Shown in pieces: positions 1 to 9,419 of a DNA stretch of 64,000 nt (position 1 is the first letter of the stretch; every line of letters begins with the position of its first letter). The notes beneath the pieces are model-generated. The model searched no databases and had not been told where the DNA came from. It was given only the letters and a program-made list of their open reading frames with translations. This stretch comes from Cyanobacteria bacterium CG_2015-22_32_23. Its GTDB lineage: Bacteria > Cyanobacteriota > Cyanobacteriia > Cyanobacteriales > Cyanobacteriaceae. The translations under genes were made by a program, and so were the position numbers. The DNA is taken from the NCBI GenBank assembly GCA_009993045.1, contig JAACUG010000074.1, positions 1-64,000 on the forward strand. The letters are read 5' to 3'.

Positions 1-225
1 TTCTCCTCCTCTTGCTTTAACTAATGGTGAGGAAAAAACTTTATCTTCTCCTCCTCTTGCTTTAACTAATGGTGAGGAAAAAACTTTATCTTCTTCTCCT
101 TTTCCTTTACCTAATAGTGAGGAAAAAACTTTATCTTCTTCTCCTTTTCCTTTACCTAATATTGAGGAAAAAACTTTATCTTCTCCTCTTCTTCCTTTAC
201 CTAATAGTGAGGAAAAAACTTTATC
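1..225 (+). repeat. Five 45-bp in-frame tandem repeats in the TamB-like gene
   Basis: Units lie at 1-45, 46-90, 91-135, 136-180 and 181-225, followed by a partial sixth. Units 1 and 2 are identical and the others differ by a few bases. Each encodes 15 residues ending in EEKTLS. The array probably starts upstream of the window, so the copy number is a minimum. A disordered, charged linker is the likely product. Confidence 0.95.
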
Positions 226-2341
226 TTCTCCTCCTTCTGCTTCTCTAATGAATAAAGAAACAAAACCATTAGCTTCTATTCAAGGGGATGAAAATTCTTT
301 ATTAAATACTTTGACTTTTTTCCGCAAAATAGAGACGCAATTAAAAGAAATCGAAATAAGTAGAATTAATGCTAACTTACCCCCTTTGGAAAATTTACAG
401 GGAAAATTTAGAGGCAGTGTTGATGTGAATGCTTCTGGAAATGAAGGAGTAAAAGCCGAGTTTGATTTCCGAGGAAATAATTGGTTATGGGGAAAATATA
501 CTGGAGATTCTTTACAAGCTACTGGTAATTATAATAACGGTTTATTAACTTTATTACCCGTAAAAATTCAGAGTGATAATAGTATTTTATCTTTAACGGG
601 CACTTTTAAACCTGAAAGAATTTCTGGAGAAGTTAAGCTATCCGATTTTTCTGTTTCTCAACTTAAACAAATAGCTAATTTACCTGATTCTTTAGATATT
701 GAAGGAGTAATTAATGCAAGTATTGCTATTAGTGGTAGTGAAGAAAAACCTTTAGCTAGAGGTAATATCGACATTACTAATTCTAGCATTAACGGTACTA
801 AAATTGATCAAACCACTGCTAGTTTTGGCTTTAGAAACTCTCGTATTGATTTTTTAGCTAATAGTAATTTGACAGAAAATACTCAACCTTTAACTATTAT
901 TGGTAGTTTACCTTTTCAATTATTTCCTAATTCTTTAAAACCTGATAATAATGATTTTAAATTAACCTTAAATTTAACTCAAGATGGTTTTGGTTTACTG
1001 AGTATTTTTTCTGCTAATCAACTTAATTGGCTTGACGGTAAAGGTAATATTAATTTAGACATTCAAGGTAAATATTATCAAGCTAGAAACGAAATTACTG
1101 AGATTGAAACTCAAGGAATTGCTACCTTAGAAAACGGCATTATTGACGGTAAAATTTTAGCGGGTGAATCTATTACTAATATTAATGGAGAAGTTTTATT
1201 TAATTTTTCTCAATTAACTATTCCTAATTTAACAGGTAATTTTAGTGGTGGCAATATTATCATTGCTGGTAATTTACCTTTAATCGAAAATAATTTTTCT
1301 CAGGATGCTTTAAATATTAGTGTTGATAATTTAGCTTTGGATATTAATAATTTATATCAAGGAAATGCAAACGGAATTATCTCTATTTCTAATAGTGCGA
1401 TCGCCCCTGAAATTGGTGGTAAGATTAAATTATATAATGGAGAAATAAAAGTTAAAGAAGATGTAACTAATAAAGAAAATAATAATGAGAATCAAAAAAG
1501 TATTTTAGTGATGCCTAGTATTAATAATTTACAATTAATTTTAGGTGAAAATATTATTATTAGTCAACCACCATTATTAAACTTAAAAGCAGAAGGAAAT
1601 ATTAAAATTAATGGAAACTTAAACAACTTAAAACCAGAAGGAATTATAAGTTTAAACTCAGGGAATCTTAATCTTTTTACCAGTCAGTTAAAACTTGCAA
1701 ATAATTATGATAATATTGCTAAATTTATTCCCGAAAACGGCTTTATACCTTACTTAGACTTACAATTAGAAGGGCGTGTTACAGAAACAAGTCGTTATCA
1801 ATTAGTAGATAATTCCACCCCTAATGAAATTCAAGATATATCTAATTCATCCTTAAATACGGCACAAACAATTAGAATAAAAGCTAATGTAAAAGGTTGG
1901 AGTAATAACTTAACAAATAACATAGAATTAAGTAGTAGTCCCCAAAGAAGTCAAGGTGAAATTATATCTCTTTTAGGGGGAGGATTTTTTAATAATTTTG
2001 CCGAAGGAGATAGTAATATTGGGTTAGCAAATTTAGCTAGTGCAGCAGTTATTGGAAGTGTACAAGGACAGTTACAAAAAGCCTTCGGATTTGATCAATT
2101 AAGGTTATTTCCTACTCAAATACTTAACCCTGAAAAACGTACATCGAGTTTTGCTTTAGGGGGAGAATTAGGTTTAGATATAACAGATAATTTGTCTATT
2201 TCTATTACTAAAATATTGACCAATGAACAAGATCCACAGTATAGTATTAGATATAGGATAAATGATCAAACTATTTTAAGAGGTTCAACGGATTTACAAC
2301 AAGATAGTAGAGGGGTAATAGAATTTCAACATCGTTTTTAA
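2..2341 (+). CDS. TamB-like translocation/assembly protein, 5' partial
   Basis: The frame is open from the first bases of the window, so this is the C-terminal 779 residues of a longer gene. The first 75 residues are five 15-residue repeats rich in Ser, Pro and Glu. After them come long Asn- and Gly-rich beta-type stretches with phrases such as GNINLDIQGKY and NLKAEGNIKINGNL, typical of the AsmA/TamB superfamily. The last roughly 350 residues resemble the DUF490/TamB C-terminal domain and end in an aromatic residue (FQHRF), as in proteins that contact the outer membrane. TamB works with an Omp85 protein in outer-membrane assembly or lipid transport; that role is inferred from family. An ATG at 248 exists, but the open frame before it makes it an unlikely start. 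Confidence 0.8.
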   Translation, partial: SPPLALTNGEEKTLSSPPLALTNGEEKTLSSSPFPLPNSEEKTLSSSPFPLPNIEEKTLSSPLLPLPNSEEKTLSSPPSASLMNKETKPLASIQGDENSLLNTLTFFRKIETQLKEIEISRINANLPPLENLQGKFRGSVDVNASGNEGVKAEFDFRGNNWLWGKYTGDSLQATGNYNNGLLTLLPVKIQSDNSILSLTGTFKPERISGEVKLSDFSVSQLKQIANLPDSLDIEGVINASIAISGSEEKPLARGNIDITNSSINGTKIDQTTASFGFRNSRIDFLANSNLTENTQPLTIIGSLPFQLFPNSLKPDNNDFKLTLNLTQDGFGLLSIFSANQLNWLDGKGNINLDIQGKYYQARNEITEIETQGIATLENGIIDGKILAGESITNINGEVLFNFSQLTIPNLTGNFSGGNIIIAGNLPLIENNFSQDALNISVDNLALDINNLYQGNANGIISISNSAIAPEIGGKIKLYNGEIKVKEDVTNKENNNENQKSILVMPSINNLQLILGENIIISQPPLLNLKAEGNIKINGNLNNLKPEGIISLNSGNLNLFTSQLKLANNYDNIAKFIPENGFIPYLDLQLEGRVTETSRYQLVDNSTPNEIQDISNSSLNTAQTIRIKANVKGWSNNLTNNIELSSSPQRSQGEIISLLGGGFFNNFAEGDSNIGLANLASAAVIGSVQGQLQKAFGFDQLRLFPTQILNPEKRTSSFALGGELGLDITDNLSISITKILTNEQDPQYSIRYRINDQTILRGSTDLQQDSRGVIEFQHRF

Positions 2342-2566
2342 TCAAAGCTATTTCATTTTGATAGAAAAAGATTTGTTTCAGTTTCTTGTTATTAATTGAT
2401 GTTATGCAAAAATAGAATTAATTTTGCCTACTTACTTAACATCTCACTACCAAATCCATTGATTTTTGTCAAACCGTTAAATCTCCATAACTTTTTACTT
2501 CAATCATTTTCATTAAACCTGATACCTGAAACCAATACTGAATACCTAAGTTTTATGACTTATTAA

Positions 2567-3436
2567 TTAGTCTTTAATTACTTCAATAACAATACTTGCT
2601 TGATAATTTTCTCCTTTATCTAAGTAGTTTAATTGTTCTCCTGTGTTAAGGGCATTACGAGGCGCACTCCAAGGCTCAACACAAACGAAATCTTTATCTT
2701 TCAATGTCCAAAATACGAGAGTTGAGAATAAATCACTGTAAGTAATATCTATTTTTAAGTTACGTTTACCATCAGTAAAAGATGCTTTATTACTATCAAT
2801 TTTGGTAAAAGCAATATCTATTTCTGGTAAAGAATAATCTAGTTTTCCATTAAATGGATAAGTTTTATTGGCATTTTTATTATAGTATTCTGTAGCTGGA
2901 ATTTCTAATCTTAATTGACTTTTATCGCCACAAAAAAAGTAAGGATGAAAACCGACAGAAAAGGGTATTTTCCCCTTTGATTTATTAGTGTATAATTGCT
3001 CTATAATGAGCTTATTTCCTGCTAATTTATAGGTAAATTTAAGCTCAAATTCAAAGGGATAAACCTTCAGAGTTTCAGGGTTACTTGTTAAAGATAAAAC
3101 GAGGTTGGCGCTATCATCTGTAGATTGACGAATAACTTGCCAAGGTAAATCTCTAGCAAAACCATGTTGTTTTAAAATATACTCTTTTTCTTGATAGTGG
3201 AAAATATTATCAGGCAAGTTACCACAAATAGGAAATAGTATAGGAATTCCGCCTCTAACACTTAATTGAGGGTTTTTAAATCTTTCTTGATCTAAGTATA
3301 ATATTTTTTGTCCTTGAATTGTCCAATCTGTAATAATTCCCCCTTTTTCTGGTACAATTTCTAACCGAGAATTTGTTTCTAAATCTTTTAATATATAGGT
3401 TAAATAATCTTCTTGTTTGATAGCGATATTAAACAT
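2567..3436 (-). CDS. Aldose 1-epimerase family protein
   Basis: This 289-residue protein matches the galactose mutarotase / glucose-6-phosphate 1-epimerase fold. Visible family marks are GGIPILFPICG near residues 62-72, His at about 91 (KQHGF), His at about 164 (GFHPYF), and Glu at about 254 (CVEPWSAP), which match the catalytic His and Glu positions. It would interconvert alpha and beta anomers of a hexose or hexose phosphate in the cytoplasm; the exact substrate is not visible. It lies 2 bp downstream of the kinase-like gene on the same strand, so the two are probably cotranscribed. Confidence 0.85.
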   Translation of the reverse strand: MFNIAIKQEDYLTYILKDLETNSRLEIVPEKGGIITDWTIQGQKILYLDQERFKNPQLSVRGGIPILFPICGNLPDNIFHYQEKEYILKQHGFARDLPWQVIRQSTDDSANLVLSLTSNPETLKVYPFEFELKFTYKLAGNKLIIEQLYTNKSKGKIPFSVGFHPYFFCGDKSQLRLEIPATEYYNKNANKTYPFNGKLDYSLPEIDIAFTKIDSNKASFTDGKRNLKIDITYSDLFSTLVFWTLKDKDFVCVEPWSAPRNALNTGEQLNYLDKGENYQASIVIEVIKD

Positions 3437-3438
3437 AA

Positions 3439-4125
3439 TTAGAGAGAGAAAAATTGTTGTAAATAATAAATTAAAATTCCACCAAAAACTGGTACAGTCA
3501 AATTATCAATGCCGATATAAGAAATAGTTTCTAAGATAGTAGCAAAAATACCAACTATTAAAGCAATTATCATATTTTCTAGTTGCCAATTATCGGTAAA
3601 AGTTAATACTATTAGGGTTATCAATATACTAACAAAAGTCATAGTTAATGAACCTTCCCAACTTTTTTTATTTCCCCATACTTGATAAGAATTTTTCCCC
3701 CATTTTTTCCCGATTAATGCTGCCATACCATCGCCATAACTCATGATTAAAATTCCCATGACGGTATATTGTTGTTGTCCATTTTCCCAAAATAATCCTG
3801 TTAAAATACCGATACTCATAGCATAAAATAATGTACCTAAACTTTTTCTTCCTACTCCGTTAACGCTAGGTAATATGGGCAAAAAATAAGATACGATGGC
3901 AACAAAAGAAGCTATGATAGAGGCAAAGATAATCATAAAAGTGGGAATATGAAACCACCATGCCAGTAGGATAACGTTACCTGTGCCGATGTGAACAATT
4001 TTACGAGTAAACTCACTATCAACTTTTGTGTAACGACGAGAAAATTCTGCTATTACTAATAAGAGACTAATATAAATAGTAACAATGAGAATAGGCAAAG
4101 AATAGGTAGATAAATCAGTTAACAT
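3439..4125 (-). CDS. Phytol/polyprenol kinase family membrane protein
   Basis: The product has 228 residues with about seven hydrophobic helices. The motif EFTRKIVHIGTGN and the later GDGMAALIGKKWGKN are typical of the CTP-dependent phytol/dolichol kinase family (VTE5, Synechocystis slr1652). The likely role is to phosphorylate phytol released from chlorophyll for tocopherol and phylloquinone synthesis. I chose the ATG at 4125 because a longer frame (start 4224) would overlap ictB by about 110 bp and adds a second hydrophobic stretch. From 4125 the overlap with the upstream gene is 11 bp. Family is well supported; substrate is inferred. Confidence 0.8.
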   Translation of the reverse strand: MLTDLSTYSLPILIVTIYISLLLVIAEFSRRYTKVDSEFTRKIVHIGTGNVILLAWWFHIPTFMIIFASIIASFVAIVSYFLPILPSVNGVGRKSLGTLFYAMSIGILTGLFWENGQQQYTVMGILIMSYGDGMAALIGKKWGKNSYQVWGNKKSWEGSLTMTFVSILITLIVLTFTDNWQLENMIIALIVGIFATILETISYIGIDNLTVPVFGGILIYYLQQFFSL

Positions 4126-5494
4126 GATTCTTGGTAGAGGAATTGAAGACAGGAAAAGAGGCAATAATAGCGACACATAACCACCATAACGTATTAATTT
4201 GAGGACGATACCAAACCGTATCAACTAAACCTTGAGTTGCTAAACCAGCCATTGCGGCTAAAGAAGCAATTACTACCATCGCTTGTAGATTATTTTTCGG
4301 TTTCATATATTTAATAATTCCTATTCCTCGATAAAAAGTTGCAGAAATAACCCCTAGAAAGCTAATAATACCGATAATTCCAGTTTCGAGAGTGATTTCA
4401 AGAAAAATGCAATAAGCGCTTAAAGCGGTGAATTTTGTTTGCATATAGTTAGGGTAAATTTTATTAAAAACTTCATTACCCGGTCCTATTCCAATTAAAG
4501 GTGAATCTTGAAACATTTTAAATGCAGCCGTCCACACATTGATACGAAAATTATTACTACTGTCTCCTCTACCAGAAAAAATACTTAAAATTCTCAACCT
4601 CAAAGTTTCACTAAAAATAGCGCCAACTCCGAGTAAAGCGAAAAAACCACCGATGGCGATGGGTATTAACCATTTACGCCAAAAAGGGGTTAAATATTCA
4701 TTCCACCAAAATTTTAACCCTAATAAAAAAATAATTCCTGTGACAAATAAAGCAATCCATGAGCCACGACTTCCAGTAAAATAAACACAAGAAGTATTAA
4801 TAGCTAAGAGGAAACCAGCGAAGATTTTTTGAGGTAAAGTTTGCCAAAGTATTAAAGCAGCTACGGAAAAAGCCACGGCAGGAATTAAATAACTACCTAA
4901 TAAATTAGGGTTGCCTAAATAGCTATAAACCCTTGTGGCATCAGCTAAAGGAGAAGTTGGATCATTCCATGTTGCAAGAGGCTTTACGCCGAGAAATTGT
5001 TGTCTAATGCCATAACTGCTAACGATTAAGGAAATTAAAAGATAAAATGTTGTAATCCATGAAAGTAATTTAGGATGACGAAAAACCCTCGTAGCTAAGG
5101 CAAAAAAGAGGAGATAAAGGGTAAATTTGATTAATCCTGAAAAGGCTTCGGATTTGAGAGGAGAAAAAGCCGTTGCTACTACAGAAATTAACCAATAAGC
5201 AAAAATCCATAAATGAATGGAAGTGATTTGATTAGTTTTGATTTCAGAAATGGTTAACAATGCCCAAAATATACCACTAGCGAATAAGATTAAACCAATA
5301 AGAGTATTATTGGTAAAAGGTGCAGCAATAATGACTAAGCAAATTAAAATAGTCGCAATAATATCTTGATAACCTAAAAGATAACTACTTGATTGCCAAT
5401 GTGACAATAAACCAATAATTTTCCCAAGGATGCTGGTTTTACGCCAATAGAAAAGAGGTGATTTTGTTTCTTCTGAATATTCTGCTTGAGTCAT
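4115..5494 (-). CDS. ictB: IctB family membrane protein (O-antigen ligase/polymerase superfamily)
   Basis: A 459-residue polytopic protein with about ten membrane segments. The stretch RVYSYLGNPNLLGSYLIP and the later SGRGDSSNNFRINVW are typical of the Wzy/O-antigen ligase-like family. The N-terminal ending in LLGYQD and the overall length match cyanobacterial IctB, first described as involved in inorganic carbon accumulation and later judged more likely a glycan ligase-type enzyme. The real biochemical role is therefore open. The ATG at 5494 is preferred to a TTG 12 bp upstream. It is the first gene of a run ictB, phytol kinase, epimerase. Confidence 0.8.
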   Translation of the reverse strand: MTQAEYSEETKSPLFYWRKTSILGKIIGLLSHWQSSSYLLGYQDIIATILICLVIIAAPFTNNTLIGLILFASGIFWALLTISEIKTNQITSIHLWIFAYWLISVVATAFSPLKSEAFSGLIKFTLYLLFFALATRVFRHPKLLSWITTFYLLISLIVSSYGIRQQFLGVKPLATWNDPTSPLADATRVYSYLGNPNLLGSYLIPAVAFSVAALILWQTLPQKIFAGFLLAINTSCVYFTGSRGSWIALFVTGIIFLLGLKFWWNEYLTPFWRKWLIPIAIGGFFALLGVGAIFSETLRLRILSIFSGRGDSSNNFRINVWTAAFKMFQDSPLIGIGPGNEVFNKIYPNYMQTKFTALSAYCIFLEITLETGIIGIISFLGVISATFYRGIGIIKYMKPKNNLQAMVVIASLAAMAGLATQGLVDTVWYRPQINTLWWLCVAIIASFPVFNSSTKNHVN

Positions 5495-5762
5495 GTTGAA
5501 TGTCAATAATTAAGCATCGTGTGATTACGATAAACCATTAAAACATAAATATCGAAAGGCAACGACATCTTGGCTTAATTTATCATTGTTTGCAAATGAC
5601 TTCAATATTTAAGATGATTGTGCATTTTGCTAACTAGAATTGTTGTAACTTTATAAAAAAAATGCCGTTTTTTATTCCCTTTAATTATGAGTACAAATTA
5701 AGTTATTGCTAACATTTTATCCACATTAGCAACACTTAAATTAAGAGAAAAATTATTGAAAA

Positions 5763-6554
5763 TTATCGAAAATTAGCTAAGAAAGTTTGTCCATCAATAG
5801 TCCCTTGTCCGATAATATTATTAATAGAGTTACGACTACCCAACTCAATATTAAAAAATCCTGTTGCCGAAGCCATACCAGAATTATTGACTTGGATTCT
5901 GATGCTATAAGCATCTTTTTGAGTTTGTTTTCCCTCAAAATTCATCACATTGCCATTTTTTAAACCTAAAGATATTCTGGCTTTTTGTCGATTATCTACA
6001 GTAATAGTGACAAAAGTAATATTTTGAGTTTGACGAGATTGTATATTTAACAACCCCTCACCAGTTTGCTGGATATTCAGACTATTATTATTCCCACCAG
6101 AATTAGAATTGCTGTTATTTTCTCGGAAAAGAAGATTAAAATTTTGTCCATCAAGTCGTCCTTTACCATTTAATAAGGTAATATTATTATTGCGATACTC
6201 TAATAAAATATCTCCTCTGGCATCAGCATTACCCGAATTAGTTAGATTAATTCTTACCTGTTGGGAGTTTTGACGAGTAAATGTACCATCAAAGCGTATA
6301 GTTTGGTTATTATCTAAGATAATAGCTAAATTTGCTCTATTTCCTTTTAAAGTGACAGAAGCAGAATTGACATTTTGAGCTTTTCTATTACCTAATGTAA
6401 ATATACCTTTTCCTTGACTTAATAAATTAATTTGATTATTTTGAGCTAATACTGGATTTTGAAAATGAGGAGAAATAACTCCTAAAGGTGAAAATAATAA
6501 AGTTAAACCGATAAAAATACTAGAATATTTGCTAGTTTTAGATTGTAATTTCAT
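5763..6554 (-). CDS. Secreted protein with two copies of an unknown beta domain
   Basis: 263 residues. A signal peptide of about 38 residues ends near PVLAQNN. The mature part is two similar halves, about residues 45-145 and 162-263, joined by an Asn/Ser/Gly linker. Each half runs from a GKGIF/GEGLL start, through V(T/S)(L/V) strands and an N(S/N)SG(N/M)A turn, to GKGRLDGQNF or GQGTIDGQTF at the end. I do not recognise the family. The duplication and export are seen directly; a role in the periplasm or cell surface is inference. It stands alone between 5507-5762 and 6555-6840, AT-rich gaps with no other gene. Confidence 0.7.
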   Translation of the reverse strand: MKLQSKTSKYSSIFIGLTLLFSPLGVISPHFQNPVLAQNNQINLLSQGKGIFTLGNRKAQNVNSASVTLKGNRANLAIILDNNQTIRFDGTFTRQNSQQVRINLTNSGNADARGDILLEYRNNNITLLNGKGRLDGQNFNLLFRENNSNSNSGGNNNSLNIQQTGEGLLNIQSRQTQNITFVTITVDNRQKARISLGLKNGNVMNFEGKQTQKDAYSIRIQVNNSGMASATGFFNIELGSRNSINNIIGQGTIDGQTFLANFR

Positions 6555-6840
6555 CTTTTAAAAACTTAATGTAATTCTCGAAATAAGTCAACACTAATCT
6601 AACACTTAAATAACCACAAAGATCATTTCTTTCTTATTTTTTAATAAAAATTGATATAAAATTTAAAGATGATCATATTTATCCTAAAAGATTTTAAAAT
6701 AGTTTTTGATTAATAATCCATTTCTCACGAATGATTTAGAATTAGTATAGGTAAGTTAATAAATTAATTATGTTTAATTAGCAGTGATTTATCCGCTATA
6801 AAATATCACCAATAATTTAGGAAGATTATAATTATTAATT

Positions 6841-9318
6841 ATGTTAAAAAAATTTTTAATAACCAGTTTTTGTCTAGGGTTAAATATTTTATTTCCTTTA
6901 TCCATTAAAGCCGCTGAAAAAATTAATTTTGTCTATTCATCACTTATTTTTCCTCTCTCTATTGACTCCTTAGAAAAATTTGCGACTACAGGAGAAATGA
7001 CTCAAGATTTAAAACAATATACCTCATCATTAGACAAAAAAACTTTAGCAGAAATTAGAATTTACCTGAATAAATCTTATAATTTTGAAACCATTACTTT
7101 ATCAAAACTTACTCGCACTTCTCTAGGGGAAGATTTACTTAAACAACTAGGAAAAGTTATTTCTACCCATAAAGATAGAAACGGTTTTTATGCCATTAGA
7201 GGTGCTATTTTAACTACCGCTAATCAAAAGTCTTCTTGGACAATTTTAGATGTTTTACGCTCTTTTCCCACTGATTATATTTATGTTAATTTAGAATTAT
7301 TAGTACAATTAAAAGATGATATTTTTATTTATCAAAGTTATAGAGAAGCCGTAACAAAAGCAATTATTAATCAATCAAATATAGAAAAAGAAAAAGAAGG
7401 TATTTTAAATTTAGAAAATCTCAATAATTTAAGTAAAAAAGGAAAATATAACGTTACAAAAGAAACGATTACTTTAACAAGAGAAGATTTAAGACAGACA
7501 AAACAAGGATTTGTCGGAGAATATAATTTTGAGGTAGATTTTTATTTTCCTAGTGATACTGAAGAAAAAAAGCCTCTTATCTTAATATCTCATGGATTTG
7601 GTTCATTAAGAGAGAATTTCGCCAACTTAGCCGAACATTTAGCCTCTTACGGCTTTATAGTTGCTGTACCTCAACACGTTGGTAGTGACTTACAATATAG
7701 AGAAGAATTGTTAAAAGGTACGTTAAGCAGTGTCTTAAGTCCGATAGAATATATAGCAAGACCTCAAGATTTAAGTTTTATTATCGATAAATTAACATTA
7801 TTAGCCTCACAAGACGAAAAATGGCGAAATAGAGTCGATTTAGACAAAATAGGAGCTATAGGTGACTCTTTAGGTGGTACAACAGTTTTATCTTTAGCAG
7901 GAGCTCCCTTAAATATACCACAACTTAAAGCCGAATGTAGTCAAGATCAGGTGATAGTAAATGCTTCATTAATATTGCAATGTCAAGGGAGTCATTTACC
8001 ACCCGTTGAATATAATTTGCATGATTCAAGAATTAAAGCCGTAATCGCAACTCATCCTCTCATCAGTGGAATTTTTGGATCACAAAGCCTTAGTCAGATT
8101 AAAATACCAATTATGATAACAGGAGGTAGTAATGATATAATTACGCCTGTAGTCATTGAGCAAATTCATCCTTTTATTTGGTTAAAAAGTCCATTTAAAC
8201 ATCTTTTATTTTATCAATCAGGCACTCATTTTAGTTCAACAAAACCAGCGCAAGAATTTACAGCAGATTATTTACCTGAGATTTTAATCGGAAATAATAG
8301 AGATGTTACTAGCAATTATTTTCAAGGGATAGCAGTGGCTTTTATGGAAAAATACTTAAATAATAACCAAGAATTTTTACCCTATCTTACTGCTAGTTTT
8401 GCTGAATTTTCCAAGGGAAAAAACTTACAAATAAATCAAATAACTAACCTTACTCCAGAAAATATTAAACAAATTTATGGTGATAATTTACCCTTAGAAA
8501 TAGTACCACCTTTAGTAGTTTCTTTTCCCTTAGAAGATGATTATAATTCAATAGTAGAAGAAATTAAAAACACTGGTATTTTAAAAGTAGCTTATCCCCA
8601 AAATAATTATCCTTTTGGTTATGTTAATAATCAAGGAAAATGGGGGGGTTTTTGTCAATTTTTAACCAAAGAATTAGCTAGTTATTTAGAAACTCAATTA
8701 GATTTACCTTTTCCCCTTGATATAAAAATTTTTCCTTCTAATATTAATAATCGTTTTAATTTAGTAAAAGAGAATCAAGTCCATTTAGAATGTGGTAGTA
8801 ATATTATCAGAGAAGAAAATAATCAAGTTAGTTTTTCACTACCTTTTTTCGTCACGGGTAATTACTTCTTAATCCCAAAAACTTTGACTAATAAATTTAA
8901 TCCTAATCAATTCCTTGAAAATTTTAAAATAGGAGTTTTAAAAAATACTAATACTGATAATTTTTTACAGAATAAATATCCTAAAACTAAACCCATATAT
9001 TTTGAAGGAATAGAAGGGAAAAAACAAGAAATTGAAGCCTTGAAAAATAATTCTATTGATGCCATTATGGATACTCAAATTTCCTTAGAAAATCAGTTAT
9101 CTTCTCTAAATAATTCTCAAGATTATCAAATAGTGCCAACTCTACCATTAAAATGTGATTACTACGGTTTACTTTTGCCAAAAGGAGATAAACAATGGAT
9201 AGAAACTATTAATAATTTCCTCACTAAAACCTCTTTAACACAACAATATTTTTCTCCTCAAATTCAATCTAATTTAATTAATAATTTCAACTATTGTCTA
9301 AATTTGAATAAAGAATAG
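6841..9318 (+). CDS. Exported DUF1400-type alpha/beta hydrolase fused to a family 3 solute-binding domain
   Basis: 825 residues with an N-terminal signal peptide (about 1-24). Residues about 25-150 resemble the cyanobacterial DUF1400 leader found before esterases. Residues about 190-530 are an alpha/beta hydrolase: SHGFGSLREN as oxyanion region, nucleophile elbow GDSLGGT, an Asp in GGSNDIITP and a His in SGTHFSS. Residues about 575-815 look like a bacterial periplasmic solute-binding family 3 domain, starting GILKVAYPQNNYPFGYVN and containing an IGVLKNTNTDNF segment. The hydrolase is likely an extracytoplasmic esterase or lipase; the second domain may bind an amino-acid-like product. The fusion is read from a single open frame. 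Confidence 0.75.
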   Translation: MLKKFLITSFCLGLNILFPLSIKAAEKINFVYSSLIFPLSIDSLEKFATTGEMTQDLKQYTSSLDKKTLAEIRIYLNKSYNFETITLSKLTRTSLGEDLLKQLGKVISTHKDRNGFYAIRGAILTTANQKSSWTILDVLRSFPTDYIYVNLELLVQLKDDIFIYQSYREAVTKAIINQSNIEKEKEGILNLENLNNLSKKGKYNVTKETITLTREDLRQTKQGFVGEYNFEVDFYFPSDTEEKKPLILISHGFGSLRENFANLAEHLASYGFIVAVPQHVGSDLQYREELLKGTLSSVLSPIEYIARPQDLSFIIDKLTLLASQDEKWRNRVDLDKIGAIGDSLGGTTVLSLAGAPLNIPQLKAECSQDQVIVNASLILQCQGSHLPPVEYNLHDSRIKAVIATHPLISGIFGSQSLSQIKIPIMITGGSNDIITPVVIEQIHPFIWLKSPFKHLLFYQSGTHFSSTKPAQEFTADYLPEILIGNNRDVTSNYFQGIAVAFMEKYLNNNQEFLPYLTASFAEFSKGKNLQINQITNLTPENIKQIYGDNLPLEIVPPLVVSFPLEDDYNSIVEEIKNTGILKVAYPQNNYPFGYVNNQGKWGGFCQFLTKELASYLETQLDLPFPLDIKIFPSNINNRFNLVKENQVHLECGSNIIREENNQVSFSLPFFVTGNYFLIPKTLTNKFNPNQFLENFKIGVLKNTNTDNFLQNKYPKTKPIYFEGIEGKKQEIEALKNNSIDAIMDTQISLENQLSSLNNSQDYQIVPTLPLKCDYYGLLLPKGDKQWIETINNFLTKTSLTQQYFSPQIQSNLINNFNYCLNLNKE

Positions 9319-9350
9319 TTTACTAATTAGCTATAAACTCATTCTTTAAA

Positions 9351-9385
9351 ACCTGACACCTGATACCTGACACCCGATACCTACC
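9351..9385. repeat. Heptanucleotide short tandem repeat (ACCTGAY)
   Basis: About five copies of ACCTGAC/ACCTGAT/ACCCGAT lie between the hydrolase-SBP gene and murB. Shorter relatives occur near 2518-2549 and 33611-33625, and a long one at 26998-27096. These match the class of short tandemly repeated repetitive sequences known in cyanobacteria. Confidence 0.75.
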
Positions 9386-9419
9386 TTCACCAAAACACTA
9401 TGAGGCAACCCCTACTTAA

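Noticed and set aside
1-225. CRISPR array
   Set aside because: The units are directly adjacent with no unique spacers and are in frame within a coding region.
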